NCBI RefSeq assembly: GCF_000708045.1
Contig: NZ_ANIE01000003.1
Location: forward strand, 310,001 to 374,000
DNA: 64,000 nucleotides
DNA from: Marinobacter nitratireducens
GTDB taxonomy: Bacteria; Pseudomonadota; Gammaproteobacteria; Pseudomonadales; Oleiphilaceae
Reading direction: 5' to 3'
Below are positions 36,039 through 43,795 of this stretch, in pieces. The notes beneath the pieces are model-generated. The model searched no databases and was not told where the DNA came from. It worked only from the letters and a program-made list of their open reading frames with translations. Both the position numbers and the translations under genes were made by a program. The first letter of the stretch is position 1; each line of letters begins with the position of its first letter.

Positions 36039-37169
36039 CTATCGAACGAGTTTGAGAAGATCACAGTACAGGTGAAGGTACTTCATGTTGCAAGCGGATC
36101 TGGAAAAATATTTTCGTGCAACATTTTGCCCATATTTTCCGTATTTCTGCCTTGCTTCCGAATTCGTGACTAGTTCCTCTAGTGCGCTCGTTAATTCGGC
36201 AAGGTTCTCACTTTCAACGAGAATACCGTTCTCCCTGTCTCTGACGATTTCGCTGTTTCCTCCGACGTTACTTGCTATAACAGGCAAGCCTGTTGAGATT
36301 GCTTCTAGAATACTGCGCGATAGGCCTTCAGTTGTAGAGAACTGTACGAAGATATCGGCTTCTGATAACCATTCATCGACGTTCTTTTGTACTCCTCGGA
36401 GGAAAACTGTTTTATTTAGCAGGTCTCCTGCTTCGTTTGCGATCGATTCATGCTCTGGACCTTCACCGAGTATTTCCAGTCTTATGTTTCTATCTGCAGA
36501 TAGAGATGAAAATGCTTTTACGATCAGGTCTATATTTTTCAGCTTTATCAATCGTCCAACGCAAATAACCACGATTTGTTTAGTGCTGCCACTCGTGTTT
36601 TGACTATTACTGTTTTCTCTGTTTTTATCTGAATTGTCTATTTCTATGCCATTGTAAATGGTGGTGATTGCGCTATCGTTGAAGCCGCAGATCTGTCTGT
36701 AATAGTTCTCCATGTTCTTCGAAACTGTTACAAACTTGGTGCCGAAAAGGCGTGCTAGCTTGAGTATATATCGTCGGGCTGTTTTTTCTTTGAGCATGTA
36801 GACGTCGTGAAGGGTGCCTACATGCGGGATGCGGGATAACGCAGCTGCTCCTGCTGCCCCTGTTATAGGGCCAAAAAGGTGGCTATGAAGAAGGTCAATG
36901 CGCTGCACCTTAAGAAACTTTGCGAATTCTAGTGCAAATAGAGGCAGCCTCGCTGTACTTTTAAAATGGCGGCGGAAAGGGATGACGACGTGCTCGATCC
37001 CGTACTTTTCACATTGCTCTCTTATCCATGGATGGTCGAAATGCAATACCACAGGAGTAAAAGTGTTGGTTTGCTCTTCAGTGTAACGACACAAATCAAT
37101 CATGACCTGTTCGGCACCGCCAGCAATACCTGTTTCTATGAAGTGTCCTATTCGCATGTTCTTGGCCAC
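36039..37169 (-). CDS. Glycosyltransferase family 4, first gene of the minus glycan operon
   Basis: This 376-residue GT-B enzyme has MRIGHFIETGIAGGAEQVMIDL at its N-terminus, DLLHSHLFGPITGAAG, IVVICVGRLIKLKNIDLI, LEILGEGPEH, and FVQFSTTEGLSRSILEAISTGLPVIAS with the E-x7-E motif. The frame is open back to an ATG at 37250. I chose GTG 37169 because AAGGAAG (37175-37181) lies correctly upstream and the N-terminus then matches family length. The 140 bases between it and the next minus-strand gene should hold the operon promoter; no clear consensus was found. Confidence 0.85.
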   Translation of the reverse strand: MAKNMRIGHFIETGIAGGAEQVMIDLCRYTEEQTNTFTPVVLHFDHPWIREQCEKYGIEHVVIPFRRHFKSTARLPLFALEFAKFLKVQRIDLLHSHLFGPITGAAGAAALSRIPHVGTLHDVYMLKEKTARRYILKLARLFGTKFVTVSKNMENYYRQICGFNDSAITTIYNGIEIDNSDKNRENSNSQNTSGSTKQIVVICVGRLIKLKNIDLIVKAFSSLSADRNIRLEILGEGPEHESIANEAGDLLNKTVFLRGVQKNVDEWLSEADIFVQFSTTEGLSRSILEAISTGLPVIASNVGGNSEIVRDRENGILVESENLAELTSALEELVTNSEARQKYGKYGQNVARKYFSRSACNMKYLHLYCDLLKLVR

Positions 37170-37309
37170 TTGCTCTTCCTTGATTGCTGTGTCCCCGGAG
37201 CGAGATGGCAGTATATTACAGGTGGGGCCAAGATATACAGCGGCGGTCACAAAGGAGTTGCAGCGAACCTCGAATGTTCCCTTATGTTAGGGGCGTGTAA
37301 ATGTTGTCA

Positions 37310-37879
37310 TCAATCTATTTTTTTGAAATGCCTTATGGCTACGACGAGTAGTGCAAAGCAGGCGAGTAAGAAGCCAGAGGGTTCGTGAACCTTGGTGACT
37401 TCCAAGGTGATGTTGTGCTCGATACCAACCACCCAGTTCATGTCGCCGGAGAGGTGTGTGATTTGGTAGGTCATTGCTCGGTCATCTCCAATCTTTCTTA
37501 GCGTCCCTTGATCTGAGACCGGTCTGACACCGCTATATCCTGAGTACCTACCATCGAATTCTTTTGTTTGCAGGAAGGAGTAACCCGTGGGGAAGGTAAC
37601 GGCGGCCTCAAAAGCTGGTCCCACAGCTGAGTCCATGAACATAATTTCCAACGCAAGAACTTCGATACGATAAGCGCTTGGGTCAGCAAAATAAGACGAG
37701 ATCTCTTCAGAACCTATGGGTTGGTATGTGGAAAGGACATAGTCTAAAGACCTGCTGATCGTCCTTGATTCGCCTGGTACAGAATTTTGCCATGTCATGC
37801 CCATGGTGCCGTATGAGTCGATCACAAAAGCACTAACTGGTGAAGATGCAAAAAATAATGCCAGGATTAGATGTCTCAC
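37310..37879 (-). CDS. Small exported protein with degenerate PEP-CTERM-like tail
   Basis: This 189-residue protein has a signal peptide (MRHLILALFFASSPVSA) and a beta-rich middle of unknown family. Its C-terminus is arranged like a PEP-CTERM signal: V-H-E-P-S-G at about residues 166-171, then a hydrophobic stretch FLLACFALLVVAI and a basic end RHFKKID. The first Pro of the motif is replaced by His. GTG 37879 has AAGGAG six bases upstream; an open frame extends to 37945 but lacks a ribosome site. A -24/-12 promoter lies about 40 bases upstream. I infer an XrtA substrate or a decayed one. Confidence 0.65.
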   Translation of the reverse strand: MRHLILALFFASSPVSAFVIDSYGTMGMTWQNSVPGESRTISRSLDYVLSTYQPIGSEEISSYFADPSAYRIEVLALEIMFMDSAVGPAFEAAVTFPTGYSFLQTKEFDGRYSGYSGVRPVSDQGTLRKIGDDRAMTYQITHLSGDMNWVVGIEHNITLEVTKVHEPSGFLLACFALLVVAIRHFKKID

Positions 37880-37916
37880 TTTACGCTCCTTGTATAGTAG
37901 TTTCGAAGGAGCTGTA

Positions 37917-37931
37917 GCAAAATTGAAACCA
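37917..37931 (-). promoter_or_regulatory. Putative sigma-54 (-24/-12) promoter for the PEP-CTERM-like gene
   Basis: Read on the minus strand, TGGTTTCAATTTTGC has TGG and TTGC at exactly the spacing of the RpoN consensus (TGGCACG-N4-TTGC). The predicted transcript start is near 37905, just upstream of the AAGGAG at 37886-37891. The sigma-54 activator PrsR is encoded at 47713-49137. Confidence 0.55.
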
Positions 37932-38170
37932 ACTCTTAATGGCATGATTTTTATAGGATATCTCTCCGTTGCAGTTTCGTTATGTAAAATATGTCGACAA
38001 GGTAAGGAGGGGCAAGATTAATGAGGTTACGGTCCCCAGCGATCATTGGGTCTTGGGGCTTCCTGAAACGCTGATGATATTCCTTGGGGATTGCCATCAC
38101 CGTCGTATGCAGGACCCCCATAGGATTGTGCCCAATTTAGACCAAACCTCTAACGAATTTCCATACAGAT

Positions 38171-40147
38171 CTACTGCACGAGGAAATTGACAGGGGCTGA
38201 TGGCTCGCTACTCAGTCCCTGAGTGTCAACTACTCTGACGGTAAAATACCAGGTTCCTGGAGAAAGCTGGTCAAAGGTATGACTCGTTTGAGTGCTGTCT
38301 ATTTGCAGCGACTGATCCAAGCTAAGTTCCGATAGGCCATAGCTCAATACATAGTACGCAATCTCGCTAAGGGAAATTGACGTACCATCTGTTCGTGTCG
38401 AAGGTGCTGTCCAGCTTAACGTTACTGTGCCAGTTGGTGCTGGGGTCACACTTTCGTCTGTGCTGCCCGATGGCGTAGAAGCGGGGGTGGGTTCTAGAGT
38501 CCATGGATGCAGGTTTGATTGGTATGCCTCAAGAGCAGTTATTCCCTCTCCGTTAAATGCGATAGCAGCGTCGTTAACGAGAACGTCGGTTCCATACGTT
38601 AACTCCCAAATGTCGGGAAGGCTGTCACTGTCTGAATCGGTGACAGAGTTCCCGCTCAGATTAGGGGAGCTGATGATGTCCTGAGGGGGGAAAGTGGTTC
38701 CGGACTGTGCGTCTGCAATGGTCAGAGATGCAATAGCTGCCCCTGTTTTTTCATAGTACTCGACTTGAATGGGGACAGCAGTACCCGCCTGAAAGCTTCG
38801 CTCGACAACGTCGGACGTTGTGCCGCGATCCACCCATGAGTTAATGGCTGTCTCAGTACCGAGTTTCATACGCACACCGTCATCAGACGTCAGCGTAAAC
38901 CTGTAGAGTCTTTCACCTGAATCGTGAGGGGGGGTGAATAATCCGTACCACCTTGCGCTAAAGCGATCTTTCGGTAGTTCCGGCAGTGGCGGGTTAGTGG
39001 ACCAGTCAAATTGGAGCGTTTCTCCTTGGCGGGTTAAAACATAGCTGTCGAATTCTGTTCCGGAAAAGTACTGGCCCGTGAAGCCGGCTACCAGTTCTGT
39101 TGCAGTGGAATCTGTTTCCGTTACTGGAGAATCGGCTGAGTCATCCATGTTCGTGCCGGCTATAAATTCCTCAAGGTTGCTGAAGCCATCACCGTCCTGG
39201 TCCATGGCAGCATCTGCTGCATTTAGAGGATCTAAAGAATAAGCAAACTCCGCTCCGTCGGGGATTCCGTCTCCGTCTGTGTCGATGTTGTTTTCTCTTG
39301 TTCCAATTCTGAACTCTTCAATAGCGGTAAGAAGGTCGTTATCGGGGTCGGAAGTAGCATCACCGCTGTTTGAAGGGTTTAACCCCATAATGACTTCCCA
39401 GTTGTCATAGAGCCCGTCCTGATCCGTATCGAGTGGTGGGTAGGACTGTGAAAAGCTAAGTCCTTCAGAGCCGTCAAGGAAGCCTACTCGATATCCTAAA
39501 GAATAAGCATCAGCGGATGTTGCATCTGACTCATAAATCGGTGTGGCCCAGGAGTACAGTGCGCTTGAGTCAATGACCTTCATCGGAAATCCGGGCCCTT
39601 CCCACGCGACGCTGAAGTGGTCATCTCCAACCGCCTCTTTGAATAACAGTTTAAAGTAGTATTTGGCGCCGGCTTCTAGGTAAACAAGACCGGATGTTTG
39701 AGAACTGTACTGGTTATAGCTTTCTGTGTAGGTCCAGTTCGGCACAGATGCTATCGCCGAGGCGTTATCGGGGGATTGATCGCTACTTAGCCAAAACTCG
39801 GCACCATCGTCAGCGCTCAAAAAGAAACGGTATTCACCAGTTGTGGGAGGGGCAATAAAGCCCTGAACCATTGCCCCGTAGCTTTCGGCCCTGTTCACCA
39901 AAGACTGTAATGTCGTCAGTTCCGCGATTTCCGAGGGAGTGTCAGGGTATGTTGAGCTGGCAGTCAGGTCGCTAACCAACGTGCCTTCGATGCCATCCCA
40001 GTAGAGGATCTGTACCTTACCCGGTTCACTTTGTGCCGGGGTAGCAGCGGTGGCATCGAGTCCCTCTATATCCTCTATTTGCCAAGCCTGACAGCCAGAC
40101 AGAACGATAGCCAACAATACTGGAACGATTAACTGATGAGTTTTCAT
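38171..40147 (-). CDS. Large surface lipoprotein: PA14, calcium-type repeats, FN3
   Basis: This 658-residue lipoprotein starts MKTHQLIVPVLLA with lipobox LSGC. An upstream in-frame start at 40177 is less likely. A first PA14-like domain (about 45-190, YRFFLSADDGAEFWLS) is followed by thrombospondin type-3-like calcium repeats (DTDQDGLYDNWE, DTDGDGIPDGAEF, DQDGDGFSNLEEF; about 240-330). A second PA14-like domain follows (about 350-480, YRFTLTSDDGVRMKLG), then another DSDSDSLPDIWE repeat and a C-terminal fibronectin-III domain (about 570-658). PA14 modules often bind carbohydrate, so it may hold EPS at the cell surface. It has no PEP-CTERM tail. It diverges from the PEP-CTERM gene. Confidence 0.82.
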   Translation of the reverse strand: MKTHQLIVPVLLAIVLSGCQAWQIEDIEGLDATAATPAQSEPGKVQILYWDGIEGTLVSDLTASSTYPDTPSEIAELTTLQSLVNRAESYGAMVQGFIAPPTTGEYRFFLSADDGAEFWLSSDQSPDNASAIASVPNWTYTESYNQYSSQTSGLVYLEAGAKYYFKLLFKEAVGDDHFSVAWEGPGFPMKVIDSSALYSWATPIYESDATSADAYSLGYRVGFLDGSEGLSFSQSYPPLDTDQDGLYDNWEVIMGLNPSNSGDATSDPDNDLLTAIEEFRIGTRENNIDTDGDGIPDGAEFAYSLDPLNAADAAMDQDGDGFSNLEEFIAGTNMDDSADSPVTETDSTATELVAGFTGQYFSGTEFDSYVLTRQGETLQFDWSTNPPLPELPKDRFSARWYGLFTPPHDSGERLYRFTLTSDDGVRMKLGTETAINSWVDRGTTSDVVERSFQAGTAVPIQVEYYEKTGAAIASLTIADAQSGTTFPPQDIISSPNLSGNSVTDSDSDSLPDIWELTYGTDVLVNDAAIAFNGEGITALEAYQSNLHPWTLEPTPASTPSGSTDESVTPAPTGTVTLSWTAPSTRTDGTSISLSEIAYYVLSYGLSELSLDQSLQIDSTQTSHTFDQLSPGTWYFTVRVVDTQGLSSEPSAPVNFLVQ

Positions 40148-40262
40148 AGGGCACCATTGATCAATGGATTCGGCCAATAATTTCAGTATTGGTTTCAGCG
40201 AGGCAGGTTTCCAATCGACGGTTGTATCGTTTTTTCATGCTTGAGGTGTGTTTATGCGATAA

Positions 40263-40274
40263 ATACTTAAGTAT
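40263..40274. promoter_or_regulatory. Palindrome, candidate upstream activator site
   Basis: ATACTTAAGTAT is a perfect 12-bp palindrome located about 100 bp upstream of the -24/-12 promoter at 40375. Enhancer-binding proteins of sigma-54 usually bind such dyads at 80-200 bp, so PrsR is the obvious candidate. I found no second copy upstream of the other sigma-54-like promoter. Confidence 0.4.
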
Positions 40275-40374
40275 GCGTTTCCATGCTCAACAGTGTCGGG
40301 AATCTTTACGATCGTTGGTTCTTTGCAGTCTTTATGGCTTATTAAAATATTGAAATAAAATGAAAAAATGTAGT

Positions 40375-40389
40375 TGGCGAGAAGATTGC
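40375..40389 (+). promoter_or_regulatory. Sigma-54 (-24/-12) promoter of the PEP-CTERM gene
   Basis: TGGCGAG-AAGA-TTGC matches the RpoN consensus TGGCACG-N4-TTGC at nine of eleven defined positions with exact spacing. Transcription would start near 40401, leaving a 50-nt leader with AAGGA at 40441. PrsK/PrsR in the same window are the natural activators, as shown for PEP-CTERM genes in floc-forming Zoogloea (established knowledge). Confidence 0.75.
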
Positions 40390-40453
40390 TTAGTTTTTTC
40401 GTGCGGGTGATGACGAAAGCCCAGAAATGGCAAGACATTAAAGGACTGATACT

Positions 40454-41203
40454 ATGAAAACGCTGAACAAAGTACTGATAGGATCATTGTTGTCGATGGG
40501 CATCGCATCCGGTGCTTCTGCGTACTCTATCGATGATAATGGTGCTGACCAGTTCATCGGTGCCAACAATAATCCTCTCGCGACAACCAACAACGACGTA
40601 TTCGGCAACCCGGCAGAGTACGATGTGTTCGGGATGGATGTCTCCAGTGATGTAAACAACCTTTACGTGAGCGTATACACGAACTTCGATCCTAGTGCAT
40701 CGACGTTTGATTACGGTGACCTCTTCATCAGCACTGATGGCTGGAACCCGTTTGGCACTGCTCCGTACGAGAACGACGATTACACGAACGGCGAAGATTG
40801 GGAATATGCGGTTGACGTTAGCAGCCTGTCCGGCGGCCTTGCTGACGTTGTCGACATCTCACTGTCTGATGGCCTCAATATTACGTCTGATTCTCCGACT
40901 CGAATTGGCCAGGAAGTTACCGTTGATCGTGCGTCTATCCTTGGTTTCCCGACAGGAGCAGACAAAGCCGGAGACGCTGGTCTGAACATCACGACTGGCG
41001 GCCTTACTACTTTGAGCTTCCAGATTGCCCTGAGCGACCTGGGTTTGAATGCTCTGACCCCTCAAGAGATCGGTCTGCGCTGGTCCATGACTTGTGCAAA
41101 CGATATCACCGAAGGTTCATACACCGTTCCTGAGCCTGGAACTCTGGCTCTGCTGGGTCTTGGCCTGATCGGTCTGGGCCTGCGTAAGCGCGCAAAGGCG
41201 TAA
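40454..41203 (+). CDS. PEP-CTERM sorting domain protein
   Basis: This 249-residue exported protein has a signal peptide (MKTLNKVLIGSLLSMG, cleaved near GASA). A beta-rich, Asn/Asp/Ser/Thr-rich body of acidic character follows, with only one Cys visible. The C-terminus is canonical: V-P-E-P-G-T at about residues 224-229, then LALLGLGLIGLGL and the basic end RKRAKA. It is predicted to be processed by XrtA, and low-complexity Ser/Thr/Asn content suits glycosylation. AAGGA at 40441 supports the start. Codon use is like that of highly expressed genes, and the gene has its own sigma-54 promoter and terminator. Confidence 0.93.
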   Translation: MKTLNKVLIGSLLSMGIASGASAYSIDDNGADQFIGANNNPLATTNNDVFGNPAEYDVFGMDVSSDVNNLYVSVYTNFDPSASTFDYGDLFISTDGWNPFGTAPYENDDYTNGEDWEYAVDVSSLSGGLADVVDISLSDGLNITSDSPTRIGQEVTVDRASILGFPTGADKAGDAGLNITTGGLTTLSFQIALSDLGLNALTPQEIGLRWSMTCANDITEGSYTVPEPGTLALLGLGLIGLGLRKRAKA

Positions 41204-41246
41204 GCCAGGCGGATAGAGTTCATAGCTCTGTTCGGTAGTGGAAAAG

Positions 41247-41282
41247 GGTGGGGTGCGTTGATTCGCATTCCGCCTTTTTTTT
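41247..41282 (+). terminator. Rho-independent terminator of the PEP-CTERM gene
   Basis: GGTGGGGTGCG (41247-41257) pairs with CGCATTCCGCC (41264-41274) through 11 pairs, three of them G-T wobbles, followed by eight T. It makes the PEP-CTERM gene a single-gene unit. Confidence 0.9.
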
Positions 41283-41372
41283 GGGCGTGCAACAACGTCG
41301 AATTAGTTTACAGTTGTTTCAGAAGAGCAAGTTGGACCAATCTTGCCGGCAAAAGGGGAGTTGAGACATTCC

Positions 41373-43232
41373 ATGGAAGGCTGTAAGAGCCATGCTGCTA
41401 CCTACATATTGGGGATCTCAGCCTACTATCATGATTCCGCTGCCGCTCTCATTAAAGACGGGCACATTGTGGCTGCGGCACAGGAAGAACGCTTTACCCG
41501 GATAAAGCACTACTCAGGCTTTCCTGGGAAGTCTGTAAAATATTGCCTGGAATTCGCTGGAATTGGCCTTGAGGACGTTCGATGTATCGTCTTCTATGAC
41601 AAGCCCCTGCTGAAATTTGAGCGCCTGCTTGAAACTTACCTTAGTTTCTCACCGAGCGGGCTCAAATCCTTTCTGAAAGCTATGCCGGTATGGCTGAAAG
41701 AGAAGGTATATCTTAAGAGAGAACTTAGGCGAGCGCTTACCGAGGTATCCGGTTTAGCGCCAAAACAGTTGCCCAAATTACTGTTTACCGGGCATCACCA
41801 ATCCCACGCGGCGTCAGCCTTTTTTCCATCACCGTTTGATCGGGCCGCCGTTCTTTGTCTTGACGGCGTTGGTGAATGGGCGACGACCTCCGCCTGGAAT
41901 GGCGATGGTGCGGCCCTGGAACCACTTTGGCAGATAGACTTTCCGCATTCCCTAGGCTTGCTGTATTCCTCTTTCACCTACTACCTGGGGTTCAAGGTGA
42001 ATTCCGGTGAGTACAAGGTGATGGGCCTGGCGCCGTATGGCGAGCCGCGTTTTGTAGAACTGATTCGCACTGAACTAATTGATATTAAAAGCGATGGGTC
42101 GTTTCGTTTGAACATGGCCTACTTCAATTATTGCACGGGATTGACCATGGTTAACCGCAGGTTCGAAGAGTTATTCGGAATGCCTGTAAGGAAGCCTGAG
42201 TCGGAATCTTTGACCCAGTTTCATATGGATGTCGCAGCATCTATCCAGCAGGTGCTCAATGAGTGCGTGGTATGCCTGGCTTCTGCGTTAAGGAAAGAGA
42301 CTGGTCATGACAAGCTTTGTCTTGCCGGCGGTGTTGCACTGAACTGTGTGGCGAATAGTGAAGTGATCCGGCGTGCCGGATTTTCTGAAATATGGGTTCA
42401 GCCTGCGGCGGGGGATGCCGGGGGGGCTCTTGGTGCTGCCCTGTGTGCGTGGTACCAGCTGTCGGGAGAACGACAGCGTAACCAGGTTGATGGCATGTCA
42501 GGCACTTATCTTGGGCCTGAGTTTTCGAATGCCGAAATACGCGAAGCACTCGACGTGAGCGGCGCTGTTTATGGGTATGAAAATGAAGAGACATTGTATG
42601 CACGTACAGCGAGCCTGATTGAGGGTGGGAACGTAGTGGGCTGGTTTCAGGAACGAATGGAGTTTGGCCCCAGAGCCCTGGGGCACCGTTCTATCCTTGG
42701 AGACCCTCGGCGAGGCGAGATGCAGGAAACCATGAATTTGAAGATCAAGTTCCGGGAATCGTTTCGTCCTTTTGCGCCTTCAGTTTTGCTCGACGATGCC
42801 AAAGATTGGTTCGAGTGCCCGCAGGAGAGTCCTTACATGCTTTTGACTGCACCAGTTCATCCATCCAGGCGGCTGGCGGAGGCCAGTAATGCAGTGCGTG
42901 GGCTCGAGTTGCTTAAACATGCGCGTTCGGAAATTCCGGCCGTCACCCACGTGGATTACAGCGCCAGGTTGCAGACGGTTGGTGACCAGGGCTCAGTCAG
43001 ATACCGCAGATTGCTGGAAGCGTTCAAGTCTTTGAGCGGATGTCCTGTCCTCATAAATACCTCCTTCAACGTGAGAGGTGAGCCGATAGTCGCTACTCCG
43101 GAGGATGCGTATCGATGCTTTATGGCAACAGGTATGGATTATCTGGTTATCGGGAACTATATCCTTGAGAAGACATCTCAACCCAATCAGGAGCAATACC
43201 TGGACCACATCAATCAGTTTGAACTGGATTAA
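41373..43232 (+). CDS. Carbamoyltransferase (NodU/CmcH family)
   Basis: This 619-residue two-domain O-carbamoyltransferase has an N-terminal kinase-like domain (ILGISAYYHDSAAALI, AAAQEERFTRIKH, GHHQSHAASAFFPSPFD, CLDGVGEWATTS, LAGGVALNCVANS). A C-terminal YrdC-like domain follows (GPRALGHRSILGDPR, FRPFAPSVL, LINTSFNVRGEPIV). It transfers carbamoyl from carbamoyl phosphate to a hydroxyl, typically on a sugar or secondary metabolite. ATG 41373 is preferred; an in-frame TTG at 41343 has no ribosome site. Three small or medium genes follow with tight spacing. The family role suggests that it decorates the exported glycan or the NRPS product. Confidence 0.92.
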   Translation: MEGCKSHAATYILGISAYYHDSAAALIKDGHIVAAAQEERFTRIKHYSGFPGKSVKYCLEFAGIGLEDVRCIVFYDKPLLKFERLLETYLSFSPSGLKSFLKAMPVWLKEKVYLKRELRRALTEVSGLAPKQLPKLLFTGHHQSHAASAFFPSPFDRAAVLCLDGVGEWATTSAWNGDGAALEPLWQIDFPHSLGLLYSSFTYYLGFKVNSGEYKVMGLAPYGEPRFVELIRTELIDIKSDGSFRLNMAYFNYCTGLTMVNRRFEELFGMPVRKPESESLTQFHMDVAASIQQVLNECVVCLASALRKETGHDKLCLAGGVALNCVANSEVIRRAGFSEIWVQPAAGDAGGALGAALCAWYQLSGERQRNQVDGMSGTYLGPEFSNAEIREALDVSGAVYGYENEETLYARTASLIEGGNVVGWFQERMEFGPRALGHRSILGDPRRGEMQETMNLKIKFRESFRPFAPSVLLDDAKDWFECPQESPYMLLTAPVHPSRRLAEASNAVRGLELLKHARSEIPAVTHVDYSARLQTVGDQGSVRYRRLLEAFKSLSGCPVLINTSFNVRGEPIVATPEDAYRCFMATGMDYLVIGNYILEKTSQPNQEQYLDHINQFELD

Positions 43233-43240
43233 TTCTAATC

Positions 43241-43633
43241 ATGGACGTTAGAAAAGAGCGTGAGGAAGCGAGAACCTTTGGGTATACCCTGGCCATTTTC
43301 CTGGGTGTGGTATTTGGGCTTTTGTTACCGTGGTGGGCTGAATACTCATTACCGGTCTGGCCCTGGGTTTTGGGGGCCGGTTTGGGTGTTATCGCGTTCC
43401 TTCATCCCACTGCCTTGAGCCCTTTGCGGAGAGGCTTTATCCGCGTTGGAGAACCTCTTGGTCGATTCAATTCCGTTTTCCTGCTGTCGCTCGTCTATTT
43501 TGTATTGATCTGCCCGATGGGTTTTTTAATGCGTTTGCTTGGCAAGGATCCGATTCACCGTTCATTTGATTCGCGGGTCTCCAGTTATCGTAAGCAGAGT
43601 GAATCAAGCACAAGTTTGGAGTTGCCGTTCTGA
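43241..43633 (+). CDS. SxtJ-like small membrane protein
   Basis: This 130-residue protein has three hydrophobic segments (about 13-33, 38-55, 78-98), then a polar tail containing FDSRVSSYR. It resembles the SxtJ family, named from the saxitoxin cluster, where it accompanies an O-carbamoyltransferase (SxtI). The function is unknown. The pairing with the NodU-like gene immediately upstream (eight-base gap) and with the small protein downstream (one-base overlap) is the typical context. Confidence 0.8.
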   Translation: MDVRKEREEARTFGYTLAIFLGVVFGLLLPWWAEYSLPVWPWVLGAGLGVIAFLHPTALSPLRRGFIRVGEPLGRFNSVFLLSLVYFVLICPMGFLMRLLGKDPIHRSFDSRVSSYRKQSESSTSLELPF

Positions 43634-43785
43634 TGTGGGAACTGTTAAAGGATTTTTCTCTGTTTGTTCGAGCCAGGAAGAAATTCTGGATGATTCCATT
43701 ACTGGTCACATTAATTCTGCTTGGCGGGCTAATCGTTTTTGGCCAGGGTTCCGCATTTGCCCCGTTCATCTATACATTGTTCTGA
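43633..43785 (+). CDS. 50-residue DUF5989-like membrane peptide
   Basis: A very small protein begins MWELLKDFSLFVRARKKFW, followed by one membrane helix (residues about 20-40) and a short tail PFIYTLF. The ATG at 43633 overlaps the SxtJ-like stop TGA by one base. It resembles the DUF5989 family, which sits between SxtJ and an SGNH-type gene in carbamoyltransferase clusters. Its role is unknown, and it may stabilise or anchor the carbamoylation complex at the membrane. Confidence 0.75.
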   Translation: MWELLKDFSLFVRARKKFWMIPLLVTLILLGGLIVFGQGSAFAPFIYTLF

Positions 43786-43795
43786 GGTGATCTTG

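Larger units (their letters stand above)
40148..40453. other. 306-bp divergent regulatory gap
   Basis: No gene is seen in this stretch. It holds the sigma-54 promoter of the PEP-CTERM gene (40375-40389), a 12-bp palindrome (40263-40274), and a ribosome site AAGGA at 40441-40445. The promoter of the minus-strand lipoprotein gene must also be here, but I see no convincing consensus. Confidence 0.6.

Noticed and set aside
37880..38170. Small open frames in the gap between the PEP-CTERM-like gene and the PA14 lipoprotein gene.
   Set aside because: None has a ribosome site or recognisable protein features; only the -24/-12 promoter at 37917 stands out.
41332..41345. TGGACCAATCTTGC upstream of the carbamoyltransferase gene looked like a third -24/-12 promoter.
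   Set aside because: The distance between GG and GC is one base too short, and sigma-54 spacing is strict.
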